DNA of 64,000 bases from Zingiber officinale (lineage: Eukaryota > Streptophyta > Magnoliopsida > Zingiberales > Zingiberaceae): positions 131,452,996 to 131,516,995 of the forward strand of contig NC_055990.1 in the NCBI RefSeq assembly GCF_018446385.1. Reading direction: 5' to 3'. Shown piece after piece: positions 10,582 through 21,875 of the stretch. Below the pieces are notes generated by a model. It was not told the DNA's origin. It saw nothing but the letters and a program-made list of their open reading frames with translations, and ran no database searches. The stretch's first letter is position 1. Each line of letters opens with the position of its first letter. Position numbers and translations under genes: made by a program.

Positions 10582-12988
10582 TGTTGGTTGCTACTCGGAA
10601 AACCTATAGGTTCCACTGTACAAAAATTTTGTACAAAGGTCTTAACCTTTTCCTAGCTACCATGTGTTCTTTTAAATTAAATTTTGGATCGCCTGCGGAA
10701 CTTAACACGTTTGATCCAAAACTTAATCTATTTGTTCTTTTAGGTTTTGACTTGGATCTCCTGCGGAACTTAACACGTTCGACCCAAGTCTCCTTAAGTT
10801 ATTAATTCCATTAAATATTAATTTCCATAATTGGTTCACAGTACTGACGTGGCGAGGCACATGGCCTTCTTGGATATGGGAGCAACCACCACCGACTAGA
10901 CAAAACCTTTTATAGAAAGCTAATATTTAATTTCCTAAAATAACTTTAGGTTAACCAAAGAGAACAATCAAATCATAAGAAAAAAAAAAACAAAAGAACA
11001 CAACTTCGAAAAAACATATTCGAAATTCTAGAACGTAAGCCTCTTGTATTTGGTATTATTTCCATAAATAACTAGCATGATGCGGAAATAAAAATTACTA
11101 GTTATACCTTGTAGAAAAAACCTCTTGATCTTCTACCGTATTCCTCTTCTAACCTCGGACGTTGTGTGGGCAACGATCTACCGAGATGAGAAACCACCAA
11201 CCACCTTCTTCTCCTCCAAGCAAGGTTCGGCCACAAAGGAAAAGCTTCACCAAGGAGAAAAACCAAAATACTAACCAAGCTCCAAAAGATGCTAGCTTTC
11301 TCTCCTTCTTCTTCTTCTTCTCCAAGTAGTATCTGGCCACCACAAGAGCTCCAAGGAAGGGAGAGAGGTTCGGCCACCACAAGAGGAAGAGAGGGAGAGG
11401 TTGGCCGGCCACACCAAGGAACAAAAGAGGGAGAGGAATAATAGATGTTGTGTCTCATGAAGGCACCCCTACCCCTTCTTTTATATTCCTTGGCCTAGGC
11501 AAATTAGGAAATTTAATTACAATAAAATTTCCTTAATTCCCTTGACATGATTTAATTGAGAAAAATAAAATAATATTTCCCCAATTAATCAATGATGGCC
11601 GGTCACATCAATGGGAAGCAAATTGGACAAGTTTTAATCAACAATTAAAACTTCCTAATTTGTTTCCGGAAATTTTAAAAAATAAAATTTCTCTTTAAAA
11701 ATCTCTTCATGGTTAATAAAAGGAAATATCTATAATTTTAATTTTATTAACATGTGAATAATTTTAAAGAGAAAATAAAACATCTCTCCAATCTACACAT
11801 AAGGAAAGATATCTAATCTCTTTCTTTAATCTTTTGTAAATCTTTTACAAGAGAGATATTTTAATTTTAATTCTCTTTAAATTAAATCTTCCACATAATA
11901 ATAAAATTAAAATTAAATTTCTTTTTTAATATATTTTGGCCGGCCCTACTAGCTTGGGTTCAAGCTAGGGCCGGCCACCCAATTTTATACCTAGGTCGGC
12001 CCTAGCTTGTTCCCAAGCTAGCTTGGCCGGCCCCTATTGGGTGGGTTTAGAAGGTGGGTATAGGTGGGTATAGAACTCTATAAATAAGAGGCTACGATAG
12101 GGACCGAGAGGAGGAATTAGTTTTGGTCTCCCGATAAAATTAAGCATCCCGTGTTCGCCCCGAACACACAACTTAATTTTATCAATGATAATTCATTCCA
12201 CTAGAGAACTATCATTGAACTACCGCACCAATCCCAAATTATATTTTTGGGCTCCTTCTTATTATGAGTGTGTTAGTCTCCCTGTGTTTAAGATATCGAA
12301 TGTCCACTAATTAAGTGAGTTACTGACAACTCATTTAATTAATATCTAAGTCCAAGAGTAGTACCACTCAACCTTATCGTCATGTCGGACTAAGTCCACC
12401 TGCAGGGTTTAACATGACAATCCTTATGAGCTCCTCTTGGGGACATTATCAACCTAGTATCTCTAGGACACAGTTTCCTTCTATAATCAACAACACACAC
12501 TATAAGTGATATCATTTCCCAACTTATCGGGTTTATTGATTCATCGAACTAAATCTCACCATTGATAAATTAAAGAAATAAATATCAAATATATGTGCTT
12601 GTTATTATATTAGGATTAAGAGCACACACTTCCATAATAACCGAGGTCTTTGTTCCTTTATAAAGTCAGTATAAAAGAAACGACCTCAAATGGTCCTACT
12701 CAATACACTCTGAGTGTACTAGTGTAATTATATAGTCAAGATAAACTAATACCTAATTACACTACGACCTTCTAATGGTTTGTTCCTTTCCATTCTGGTC
12801 GTGAGCTACTGTTTATAATTTATAAGGTACTGATAACATCATCTTCTGTATGTGACACCACATATTATGTTATCTACAATATAAATTAAATGAACAACTA
12901 CAAACAAATGTAGACCATTTGACCAAATGTGATTCTTTATTCATAATGAATGTTTACAAAGCTTAGGCTTTCAAGATACACTCCAACA
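10582..12988 (-). repeat. 3' LTR of element E
   Basis: A 2407-bp LTR. On the element strand it runs TGTTGGAGTGTAT...GCAACCAACA. The TATA motif TATAAAAG maps to 11485-11478. It is strongly AT-rich with several GGCCGGCC-containing short inverted repeats near 11935-12035. Small ORFs inside it are not considered genes. Confidence 0.92.
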
Positions 12989-12998
12989 ATCTCCCACT
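12989..12998 (-). other. Polypurine tract of element E
   Basis: AGTGGGAGAT lies directly before the 3' LTR on the element strand and would prime plus-strand DNA synthesis. Confidence 0.75.
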
Positions 12999-13073
12999 TA
13001 TACTAATGACTAAGTTGTCATATCTTCTACCATACATCTGATTCTCATTCCTCCACATGCCGATCGAAAGCTT

Positions 13074-14307
13074 TCACGGAAGGGCCTTAGTGAAAGGATC
13101 CGCCAGGTTATCCGATGCAATCTTGGCGATGACAACTTCTTCTCGCTTCACAATATCTATCGTGTGGTACTTGCGCTCTATATGTTTACTCGCCTTATGA
13201 GCTCGTGGTTCCTTCGAGTTTGCAATTACATCGCTATTATCACAATAAATTGTGATGATCTTGGGCAAACCAGAATCACATCTAAGTCCATTAGAAAGTT
13301 CCCGAGCCATACCGCTTCTTTAGCCGCCTCAGAGGTGCCTACATACTCAGCTTCCATGGTTGAGTCCGATACGCATTTCTGCTTAACACTCCTCCATGAA
13401 ATGGCTCCACCTCCTAAAGTAAACACATAGCCTGATGTAGACTTACTATTGTCCCTATCTGATTGGAAATCTGAATCTGTGTAACCCACAGGGAGCAAAT
13501 CATTTGCTTGGTAAATTAGCATATAATCCCTAGTCCTTCTCAGGTACTTTAATATATGCTTTACCGCAGTCCAATGTCCTTGTCCAGGGTTACTCTGATA
13601 TCTGCTGACCATGCCCACGGCAAAACAGATATCAGGTCTCGTACATAGCATTGCATACATTAGGCTTCCTACAGCCGAAGCATAAGGAACTGCTTTCATG
13701 CCCTCTATCTCTTTCGACGTCTTCGGAGACATCTCTTTTGATAGAGCTACTCCATGTCTAAAAGGTAAGAAACCTTTCTTGGAATCCTGCATGCTAAAAC
13801 GAGCAAGGATTGTATCTATATATGAAGCTTGGGACAGACACAACATTCTTTTCTTGCAATCCCTTATCACTTTGATCCCAAGAATGTGTGCACACTCTCC
13901 TAAGTCCTTCATATCAAATTGTTTGGACAACCATACCCTTACGTCTGATAATACCTTGACATTGTTGCCAATTAACAAAATATCATCTACGTATAGTACA
14001 AGAAATACCACCACGTTTCCGTTACACTTCTTGTATACACAAGACTCATCCGGACACTGAATAAATCCATCGAATGGATTACTTCATTAAACCGGATGTT
14101 CCAAGACCTGAAGCTTTCAGTCCATAAATGGACCGATTGAGCTTGCAGACTAGATGCTCTTTGCCTTTTCAATGAACCCTTCCGTTGCTTCATATGAATG
14201 TTCTCTTCAAGACTTCCATTAAGGAATGCCGTCTTGACATCCATTTGCCAAATCTCATAATCCATATGAGCAACAATGGATAAGAGTATCCGGATAGACT
14301 TAAGCAT
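13074..14307 (-). pseudogene. Element E reverse transcriptase and RNase H
   Basis: The RT finger region (WQMDVKTAFLNGSLEE) lies at 14307-13987. After a frameshift, the next frame (14014-13226) contains the catalytic YVDDILL motif, the conserved CTRPDICFAVGMVSRYQ and RNase H residues (GYTDSDFQSD, DSTMEAEYV). A final frame at 13310-13074 ends DNLADPFTKALP, the usual Copia RNase H terminus. At least two frameshifts separate these blocks, so no active polymerase can be made from this copy. Confidence 0.88.
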
Positions 14308-14630
14308 GGCTACCGTGAAAAGGTCTCCTCATAATCGATTCCTCTTTCGAGTGTACCCTTCGCAACAAGCCTAGCTTTGAAGGTCTCTACCTTCCCGTCT
14401 CCCTCTTTTCCTTTGTAGATCCACTTGCATCCAACGGCTTTTACACCATCGGTGGTTCTACAAGCTCCAGACTTTATTAGAGTACATAGACTCTATTTCG
14501 TAATTCATTGCCTTTTGCCAAGATGTGGATCTATATCTTGGAGTGCTTCGTCAGATGTTCGTGGATCAGGTTCATGTTTACCGGGACCAAGTCCAAGACT
14601 CTCCTAAAAACATGAATCTTTCAGTCTGTC
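14308..14630 (-). other. Degraded pol between integrase and RT
   Basis: Matches the expected position of the integrase C-terminus to RT N-terminus junction, but multiple stops in all frames prevent a reading. No separate gene is seen. Confidence 0.5.
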
Positions 14631-15460
14631 TTACAACCCTCCCACTACGACGAGGCACGTCTCAGGTTGTGTATCATGTGTGACACGTGTTGCGTCTTGT
14701 GGTACTTCATCTTGTATTGTTGGTACTGAAGTAGACATGTCCTCTCTAAGTTCTTCTAAAACAACTTTGCTAATGAGCTTGTGATCCATTATATAGTCTT
14801 CTTCTAAAAACCGGGCATTGGTGCTAACAATGACCTTATGGTCTTTAGGACTATAAAATAAACCACCTTTCGTTCCTTTGGGATATCCTACAAACACGCG
14901 AACTTCTGACGGATTCTAACTTATCAAGATCTGGTTTCAGACATGTGCTGGACTACCCCAAATCCGAATATGTCTTAGACTGGGCTTTCGCCCATTCCAC
15001 AATTCTATGGGAGTAGAAGAAACTGATTTAGAAGGTACTAAGTTCGGAACATACCGTTTCCAGAGCATATCCCTAAAACGAATTTGTAATCTCAATAACT
15101 CATCATTGATCTAACCATCTCCATAAGAGTCCTATTCCTTCGCTCGCCACACCATTCTGCTGGGGTGTTCCAGTGCAGACAATTGGGATTGAATCCCGGC
15201 CTCCAATAAGTAATTCCTAAACTCTCCTAAGAGGTATTCGCCACCACGATCGGATCAGTAGTGTCTTGATACTTTACCTAGTCGTTTTTCCACATCAACC
15301 TTGTATTCTTTGAACTTATCAAAGCACCTGACTTATGGCGCATTAGGTAAATGTATCCATATCTTGAATAATCGTCCATGAAAGAGACAAAATATTCAAA
15401 ACCTCCTCTTGCCTGGATAGACATAGGACCACACAAATCTGAGTGAACCAACTCTAACAC
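14631..15460 (-). pseudogene. Element E integrase (broken)
   Basis: The core starts at 15460-15278 with ELVHSDLCGPM and FVSFMDDYSRYGYIYLM, carrying the first catalytic Asp. The downstream C-terminal part, FVGYPKGTKGGLFYSPKD, is at 14897-14850. The middle (15270-14900) is frameshifted, although the GVAERRNR-type region is recognisable near 15150. Confidence 0.8.
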
Positions 15461-15890
15461 TTCTTTGGCTCTATACCCCTTGGCCTTGAACGCCTCTTGG
15501 TCATTTTACCTTCCAAGCAGATTCACAAGTTGGAAAATTTTCCAACTCTAATGAACCTAAAGTCCATCGGCTATAAGCCTCTGAATCCTACTTAAGTTAA
15601 TATGACCAAGCCTTAGATGCCAAAGATATGCTTGGTTCATCGAAGGTTCTTTTCTTATTAGAATTAGAAGATGAGTTATAAATTTCCATATTTTGCTTTG
15701 TGGAAGAAATTGGATTTAAAGTATACAAATTGCCAACTAATGCACCGGACGGATAATCACTTTATTTCTTTTAATAACTACATCGTTACTAAAGGAAACC
15801 GAATATCCATCTAAAAACAGTTTAGAAACCGAAATTAAATTCTTTCTAAACCGGGTACATAAAGACAATTTCTTAAAACCAAATTCCTAT
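15461..15890 (-). other. Degraded element E pre-integrase region
   Basis: Lies between the protease and integrase blocks. Short stretches resemble the GAG pre-integrase region (a LRLGHINL-type sequence on the element strand near 15600), but all frames are interrupted. Confidence 0.45.
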
Positions 15891-16073
15891 TTATACTAAA
15901 AGATAAGTAGACGCCTCCCATCGCAACAACCGCCACCTTAGTAGCATTGCCCATGTAGACGTAATTTCTCCTTCAGATAGTCGCGGGTTTCCGAACCCCC
16001 GCAAGGAATTGCAGACATGATCAGGGGCTCTCATATCTACACACCAGGTTTGGTAGATAACACCGCTAAACAT
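15891..16073 (-). pseudogene. Element E protease with altered active site
   Basis: Contains WCVDMRAPDHVCNSL where intact Copia relatives have a VD(T/S)GA-type aspartic protease site. The Thr-Gly after the catalytic Asp has been replaced by Met-Arg, and the frame is lost soon after. Enzyme activity is not expected. Confidence 0.7.
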
Positions 16074-16901
16074 GTTTCAACAACTAGAGTATGAGATATA
16101 CCTTTGTTTTGGTTCCTACGAGGATAGTCCGCCTTCCAATGTCCTGCCTGCTTGCAGATGAAGCACTTGCCCTTCGGCTTCTTCATTCCAGCTTTAAATC
16201 CCGTACTCTGAGATTTATTCACTTTCTTTGCTGAACCAGCTTGTTTCTTCTTCTTCTTTCCTTTCGGTTTAGAAGTAGAACCATTTTCAGCATAGTGAAT
16301 TTGAGCATTGTGACGAAATAATCCTTCTGCTGCTTGAAGTTCTGTCAGTAGTTCCGCTAATGAATAAACCCTCTTATTCATATTATAGTTCAGGCGAAAC
16401 TGCTCAAAACTTCTAGGTAGCGTTTGGAGGATCATATCGATCTGGGTTTCCCCATCAATTTCTCCTCCAAGGATCTGTATCTCGTTCAGATAAGCCATCA
16501 TCTTTAGGATATGATCCCTTACAGGAGTCTTGCATGGTGGCTGTCATTATCTTTCTCATGGCTTCTTGCCTAGAAGCCCTATCCTGATGACCAAAGAGTT
16601 CCTTGAGATTGTTCATAATATCATAGGCTGTTGGTAAATCTTGATGCTGATGTTGCAATACATTTGACATTGAAGCCAAAATGTAACACCGCGCCATCTC
16701 ATCTGCTTTTACCCATTTCCTATGATATTCAATCTCCTCTTGGGTAGATTCACCAGTAGGTGCATCAGGGCACTGCTCAGTCAGTACATATTTATAGCTT
16801 TCAGCAGTAAGAACAATGTCCAGGTTTCTTTTCCAATCTATGTAGTTTGGTCCAGTAAGTCTATTCTGTTGAAGTATGATGGACAGTGGGTTGAAAGACA
16901 T
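16037..16901 (-). pseudogene. Element E gag (frameshifted)
   Basis: The start ATG at 16901 gives MSFNPLSIILQQNRLTGPNY, the usual start for this gag type; an upstream in-frame Met at 16913 is less likely. The UBN2-like gag core spans 16901-16455. It then shifts frame near 16500 to continue with QMILQTLPRSFEQFRLNY-type sequence and a Lys-rich region. The CCHC zinc knuckle reads CFICKQAGHWKADYP, with Tyr in place of the last Cys. The frameshift and the lost Cys make this copy non-functional. Confidence 0.85.
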
Positions 16902-16913
16902 CCTAAGAATCAC

Positions 16914-18002
16914 AAATAACTTTTGGTCAGAACTTTAAATTTAGAATAATATTGATTCCTCAAACAATACTATTTTAAATTAACCAACACCTCATAACAC
17001 CGTGAATTTTGTATGCCACGTTAGTGTGGACGTATACAAATTCAACATTTGTAAAAAGAGGGTTTTAACCCATTAATTTTATTATCTTGTCAACCTAACT
17101 TTTTGACAAATAAAATTAATAGTTGGTATCATTTAGTCACATAAATAATAGCAGTGACTCCGTTGGGGAGGATACTATTAGATGTGTCTAAGTGTATACC
17201 ATTACTTGACACTAAGTCCATTAATAAGATTATGCCCCTTCCGTTGGGGAAGATCACACGCTCTTAATTAACTTCCTATAGTCATCCATAAATGGAAGTA
17301 TATTCTAGTGATCCGCAAACAAGCTCATCCGTTATGGAGGAAGGCACTCAGAGCCAACGCGCAAGCTTGTTTGCATCACTTACAAACCAGTAATGGAGAC
17401 CATGGGATTTATTTAAAAATCCCTCTCCCACTTAGTTATTTATAAATGAGGAATTTTAACTATGCTAGCCTACTAAACTTGTAAACTAACATGCACACAC
17501 AGCACAATATAAAAGCAATAAATAGAAAATTTAATTTTCAACTATTATGGCTTTTATCTCTAATTGTCCTCCGTGTGTTGTCATCCCAAGCTGCTGCCAT
17601 ATTTGGCCACCGCCACCGGGTCTAGCTGTCGCATCCATCTTGCTCCTAGTTCCGCTGCGCCTCTGGTCCTTAGAAGGTTCCACGCTTTGCAAGATTCGAT
17701 CCGCGACATAAATAGAATTTTACATTTTTGATCCTATATTCCATAAAAGGAATGTACATGTATCTAGATCAAAAATAAAATCCTAATAAAACTAAATACC
17801 GCTGTCTTTTAATACAATCATGCACACACATATAAATGCCCTTGACATGTCCAAGGGTCCAATCACACACATAATAACTAAAAGCCATAATAGTTGGATC
17901 CTGCATCCACAAAGTTAGCACATCCTACTATTATCCTGCCTAAATTATGTATGACATGTGCATAATTAAACTAAATACCAAATACACAGAGGCAAAACCC
18001 TA
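16914..18002. other. Element E 5' leader, non-coding
   Basis: About 1.1 kb between gag and the PBS. It contains repeated CCGTTGGGGA segments (17160, 17240) but no supported gene. Untranslated leaders of this length are usual in large Copia elements. Confidence 0.6.
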
Positions 18003-18014
18003 GCTCTGATACAA
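18003..18014 (-). other. Primer-binding site of element E
   Basis: The element strand reads TTGTATCAGAGC directly after the 5' LTR. This is the initiator tRNA-Met site with one change (TG to TT) at the second base. Confidence 0.8.
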
Positions 18015-18016
18015 AT

Positions 18017-20416
18017 TGTTGGTTGCTACTCGGAAAACCTATAGGTTCCACTGTACAAAAATTTTGTACAAAGGTCTGAACCTTTTCCTAGTTACCATGT
18101 GTTCTTTTAAATTAAATTTTGGATCGCCTGCGGAACTTAACACGTTTGATCCAAAACTTAATCTATTTGTTCTTTTAGGTTTTGACTTGGATCTCCTGCG
18201 GAACTTAACACGTTCGACCCAAGTCTCCTTAAGTTATTAATTCCATTAAAAATTAATTTCCATAATTGGTTCCCAGTACTGACGTGGCGAGGCACATGGC
18301 CTTCTTGGATATGGGAGCAACCACCACCGACTAGACAAAACCTTTTATAGAAAGCTAATATTTAATTTCCTAAAATAACTTTAGGTTAACCAAAGAGAAC
18401 AATCAAATCATAAGGAAAAAAAAAACAAAAGAACACAACTTCGAAAAAACATATTCGAAATTCTAGAACGTAAGCCTCTTGTATTTGGTATTATTTCCAT
18501 AAATAACTAGCATGATGCGGAAATAAAAATTACTAGTTATATCTTGTAGAAAAAACCTCTTGATCTTCTACCGTATTCCTCTTCTAACCTCGGACGTTGT
18601 GTGGGCAACGATCTACCGAGATGAGAAACCACCAACCACCTTCTTCTCCTCCAAGCAAGGTTCGGCCACAAAGGAAAAGCTTCACCAAGGAGAAAAACCA
18701 AAATACTAACCAAGCTCCAAGAGATGCTAGCTTTCTCTCCTTCTTCTTCTTCTTCTCCAAGTAGTATCCGGACACCACAAGAGCTCCAAGGAAGGGAGAG
18801 AGGTTCGGCCACCACAAGAGGAAGAGAGGGAGAGGTTGGCCGGCCACACCAAGGAACAAAAGAGGGAGAGGAATAATAGATGTTGTGTCTCATGAAGGCA
18901 CCCCTACCCCTTCTTTTATATTCCTTGGCCTAGGCAAATTAGGAAATTTAATTACAATAAAATTTTCTTAATTCCCTTGACATGATTTAATTGAGAAAAA
19001 TAAAATAATATTTCCCCAATTAATCAATGATGGTCGGCCACATCAATGGGAAGCAAATTGGACAAGTTTTAATCAACAATTAAAACTTCCTAATTTGTTT
19101 CCGGAAATTTTAAAAAATAAAATTTCTCTTTAAAAATCTCTTCATGGTTAATAAAAGGAAATATCTATAATTTTAATTTTATTAACATGTGAATAATTTT
19201 AAAGAGAAAATAAAACATCTCTCCAATCTACAAATAAGGAAAGATATCTAATCTCTTTCTTTAATCTTTTGTAAATCTTTTACAAGAGAGATATTTTAAT
19301 TTTAATTCTCTTTAAATTAAATCTTCCACATAATAATAAAATTAAAATTAAATTTCTTTTTTAATATATTTTGGCCGGCCCTACTAGCTTGGGTTCAAGC
19401 TAGGGCCGGCCACCCAATTTTATACCTAGGTCGGCCCTAGCTTGTTCCCAAGCTAGCTTGGCCGCCCCTATTGGTGGGTTTGAAGGTGGGTATAGGTGGG
19501 TATAGAACTCTATAAATAAGAGGCTACGATAGGGACCGAGAGGAGGAATTAGTTTTGGTCTCCGATAAAATTACATCCCGTGTTCGCCCGAACACACAAC
19601 TTAATTTTATCAATGATAATTCATTCCACTAGAGAACTATCATTGAACTACCGCACAAATCCCCAATTCTATTTTGGGCTCCTTATTATTATGAGTGTGT
19701 TAGTCTCCCTGTGTTTAAGATATCGAATGTCCACTAATTAAGTGAGTTACTGACAACTCATTTAATTAATATCTAAGTCCAAGAGTAGTACCACTCAACC
19801 TTATCGTCATGTCGGACTAAGTCCACCTGCAGGGTTTAACATGACAATCCTTATGAGCTCCTCTTGGGGACATTATCAACCTAGTATCTCTAAGACACAG
19901 TTTCCTTCTATAATCAACAACACACACTATAAGTGATACCATTTCCCAACTTATCGGGTTTATTGATTCATCGAACTAAATCTCACCCATTGATAAATTA
20001 AAGAAATAAATATCAAATATATGTGCTTGTTATTATATTAGGATTAAGAGCACACACTTCCATAATAACTGAGGTCTTTGTTCCTTTATAAAGTCAGTAT
20101 AAAAGGAACGACCTTAAATGGTCCTACTCAATACACTCTGAGTGTACTAGTGTAATTATATAGTCAAGAAAAACTAATACCTAATTACACTACGACCTTC
20201 TAATGGTTTGTTCCTTTCAATTCTGGTCGTGAGCTACTGTTTATAATTTATAAGGTACTGATAACATCATCTTCTATATGTGACACCACATATTATGTTA
20301 TCTACAATATAAATTAAATGAACAACTACAAACAAATGTAGACCATTTGACCAAATGTGATTCTTTATTCATAATGAATGTTTACAAAGCTTAGGCTTTC
20401 AGTATACACTCCAACA
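18017..20416 (-). repeat. 5' LTR of element E
   Basis: A 2400-bp partner of 10582-12988 with the same ends and only scattered differences, for example single-base losses near 19455-19490. The TATA motif TATAAAAG maps to 18920-18913. Confidence 0.92.
18913..18920 (-). promoter_or_regulatory. TATA box of the E 5' LTR
   Basis: TATAAAAG on the element strand, followed by a purine/pyrimidine-biased leader. The same motif is conserved in the 3' LTR at 11485-11478. Confidence 0.55.
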
Positions 20417-21824
20417 CGACTTTCTCGCCCGGTTAGAATCACCATCAGTGGGTCCTCCCGCTATCATATTGATATTACCCCTAGCAGCATTATTGTAATT
20501 TTCTTCCTGTCGAGTCGATGGTGGCTCTGATTGTACTTGGTCAGGTCTTTGTACTTGTACAACAGAGAGAGGTAATATTCCCTCTTGTATCCTCTCGGTT
20601 GATATTCAATTTTGAGAGGACTATTCTGTTGTGGATATCGTCGACGATTTGGGATTGGAGAACGCCGATGATAGCGAGTGTTACCCACCTGCTGATTCTT
20701 TAGAGTAAAATAATTTTCTGTGTTGTGGGTGCTAGTCAGATGATACATGCACCACCTTTGAGAAAAATGTGGGGGAGCATCTACATGTTGTACTGCTTAA
20801 GGCTGAGGCTCTGGATGACGATGATGTGGATCTGCCTAAGGTCCTTTAGGGGGTTGGACAGGTTCCACCGGACGTGCTACAGCAGGAATCGACATAGAAG
20901 TAATAATATCCTTCTTCCGAGTGGCTTGAGCTTCCTTCACATTGATGAACTCTGAAGCTCGTTCAATCAATATGTCAAAATTGGTGGGGGGTTCCTGACT
21001 AAGTCTTTAAAGAAATCATTATCGTTAAGCCCCTGGAAAAAGACGCTTACCAAGATCTTTATTGTGGTCGAAGGGAAATTGATGACCACTTGGTTGAACC
21101 TCTTAATATAAGCTCTGATAGATTCTTTAGGCCCCTGTTTGATTGAAAAAAAGACTCCAAGGGGTTTTCTGATATCTCCGATTGCTAGAGAAATGATGTA
21201 GGAATACCTTGCGGAAATCCTTAAAGCGATGAATAGAATTTTTCGGTAGTCATTTGAACCACCTCTGAGCTACTCCTCCAAATATAGTAAGGAACATCCG
21301 ACATTTAACTCCATCGGTAAATTGTTGGAGGAGCGCCGCATTCTCAAATTTAAGAAGATGATCCTCGGGATCAGTTGTTCCCGAGTATTCTCTGACATTT
21401 AAATTTTGATAATGCTTCGGCAAAGGATCACCCAGCACTCATTGAGAAAATGGAGTGATAATCCTTTCAGAAGAACTATCATTGACTACAATCTTCCCTT
21501 TTCATTTTTCTCTTACGGGAGTTTCTCCAAAAGACTCCTGAAGAATTACCTTTCGTCCTCCTTGTTCAAGAGGTGTTCGGAAATATGCTTTAGGGCATTG
21601 AGTGGGAGAGAGAGGGCAGAGAGCAACTGAACCGGATCACCCCCTTGACCTCTCTCTCTATGATGAGAAGTTACCTACATCGTCAAAGGTGGTGTCACAG
21701 GTAGCATGCCACTAGTGTTGACTTATTGTTGTTGTTGTAATATCTTTTGCACCCTAGAGTTGATGAGCAACTCTGAATCCTCCTATGATATAGTAATAGT
21801 GTTAGGTTTTCCAGCTTCCTCCAT
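20417..21824 (-). pseudogene. Ty3/Gypsy G gag
   Basis: The gag ATG at 21824 starts a MEEAGKP-type sequence, parallel to the gag of element H at 58701. In-frame stops occur early, including a TGA directly after the FSQ motif near 21445. The capsid-like core at 21438-21250 contains DPLPKHYQNLNVREYSG, DPEDHLLKFENAALLQQ and MFLTIFGGVAQRWFK, typical of Ty3/Gypsy gag. It continues with Arg-rich sequence to 20417, where element E interrupts it; the protease half is at 10581-10113. 20970-20417 is the outer part of the right inverted arm. Confidence 0.85.
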
Positions 21825-21855
21825 CCTCGTAGCTTCAGATCCAGGTGAATACTTT

Positions 21856-21871
21856 CCCACAGACGACGCCA
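21856..21871 (-). other. PBS-like site of Gypsy G
   Basis: The element strand reads TGGCGTCGTCTGTGGG shortly after the LTR, at the usual PBS position of Tat-like Gypsy elements. Element H has the shorter TTTGGCGTAGTGGG at the same place. Confidence 0.55.
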
Positions 21872-21875
21872 AATT

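Larger units (their letters stand above)
10582..20416 (-). mobile_element. Complete Ty1/Copia element E
   Basis: A 9.8-kb element on the minus strand with LTRs at 18017-20416 (5') and 10582-12988 (3'), both bounded by TGTTGG...CCAACA. Perfect 5-bp target duplications CGACT lie at 10577-10581 and 20417-20421. The PBS is at 18014-18003 and the polypurine tract at 12998-12989. The internal order is gag, protease, integrase, reverse transcriptase, RNase H, all damaged. The two LTRs look alike apart from a few substitutions and short indels. The gag type (TGPNYIDWKRNLD) and RNase H type point to the Tork/TAR/Angela side of Copia rather than Sirevirus; this lineage call is tentative. Confidence 0.92.

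Noticed and set aside
11102..11458. Open frames in the E LTR, repeated at 18537-18893
   Set aside because: Both lie in LTR leader sequence and are present in both LTRs only because the LTRs are duplicates; there is no domain.
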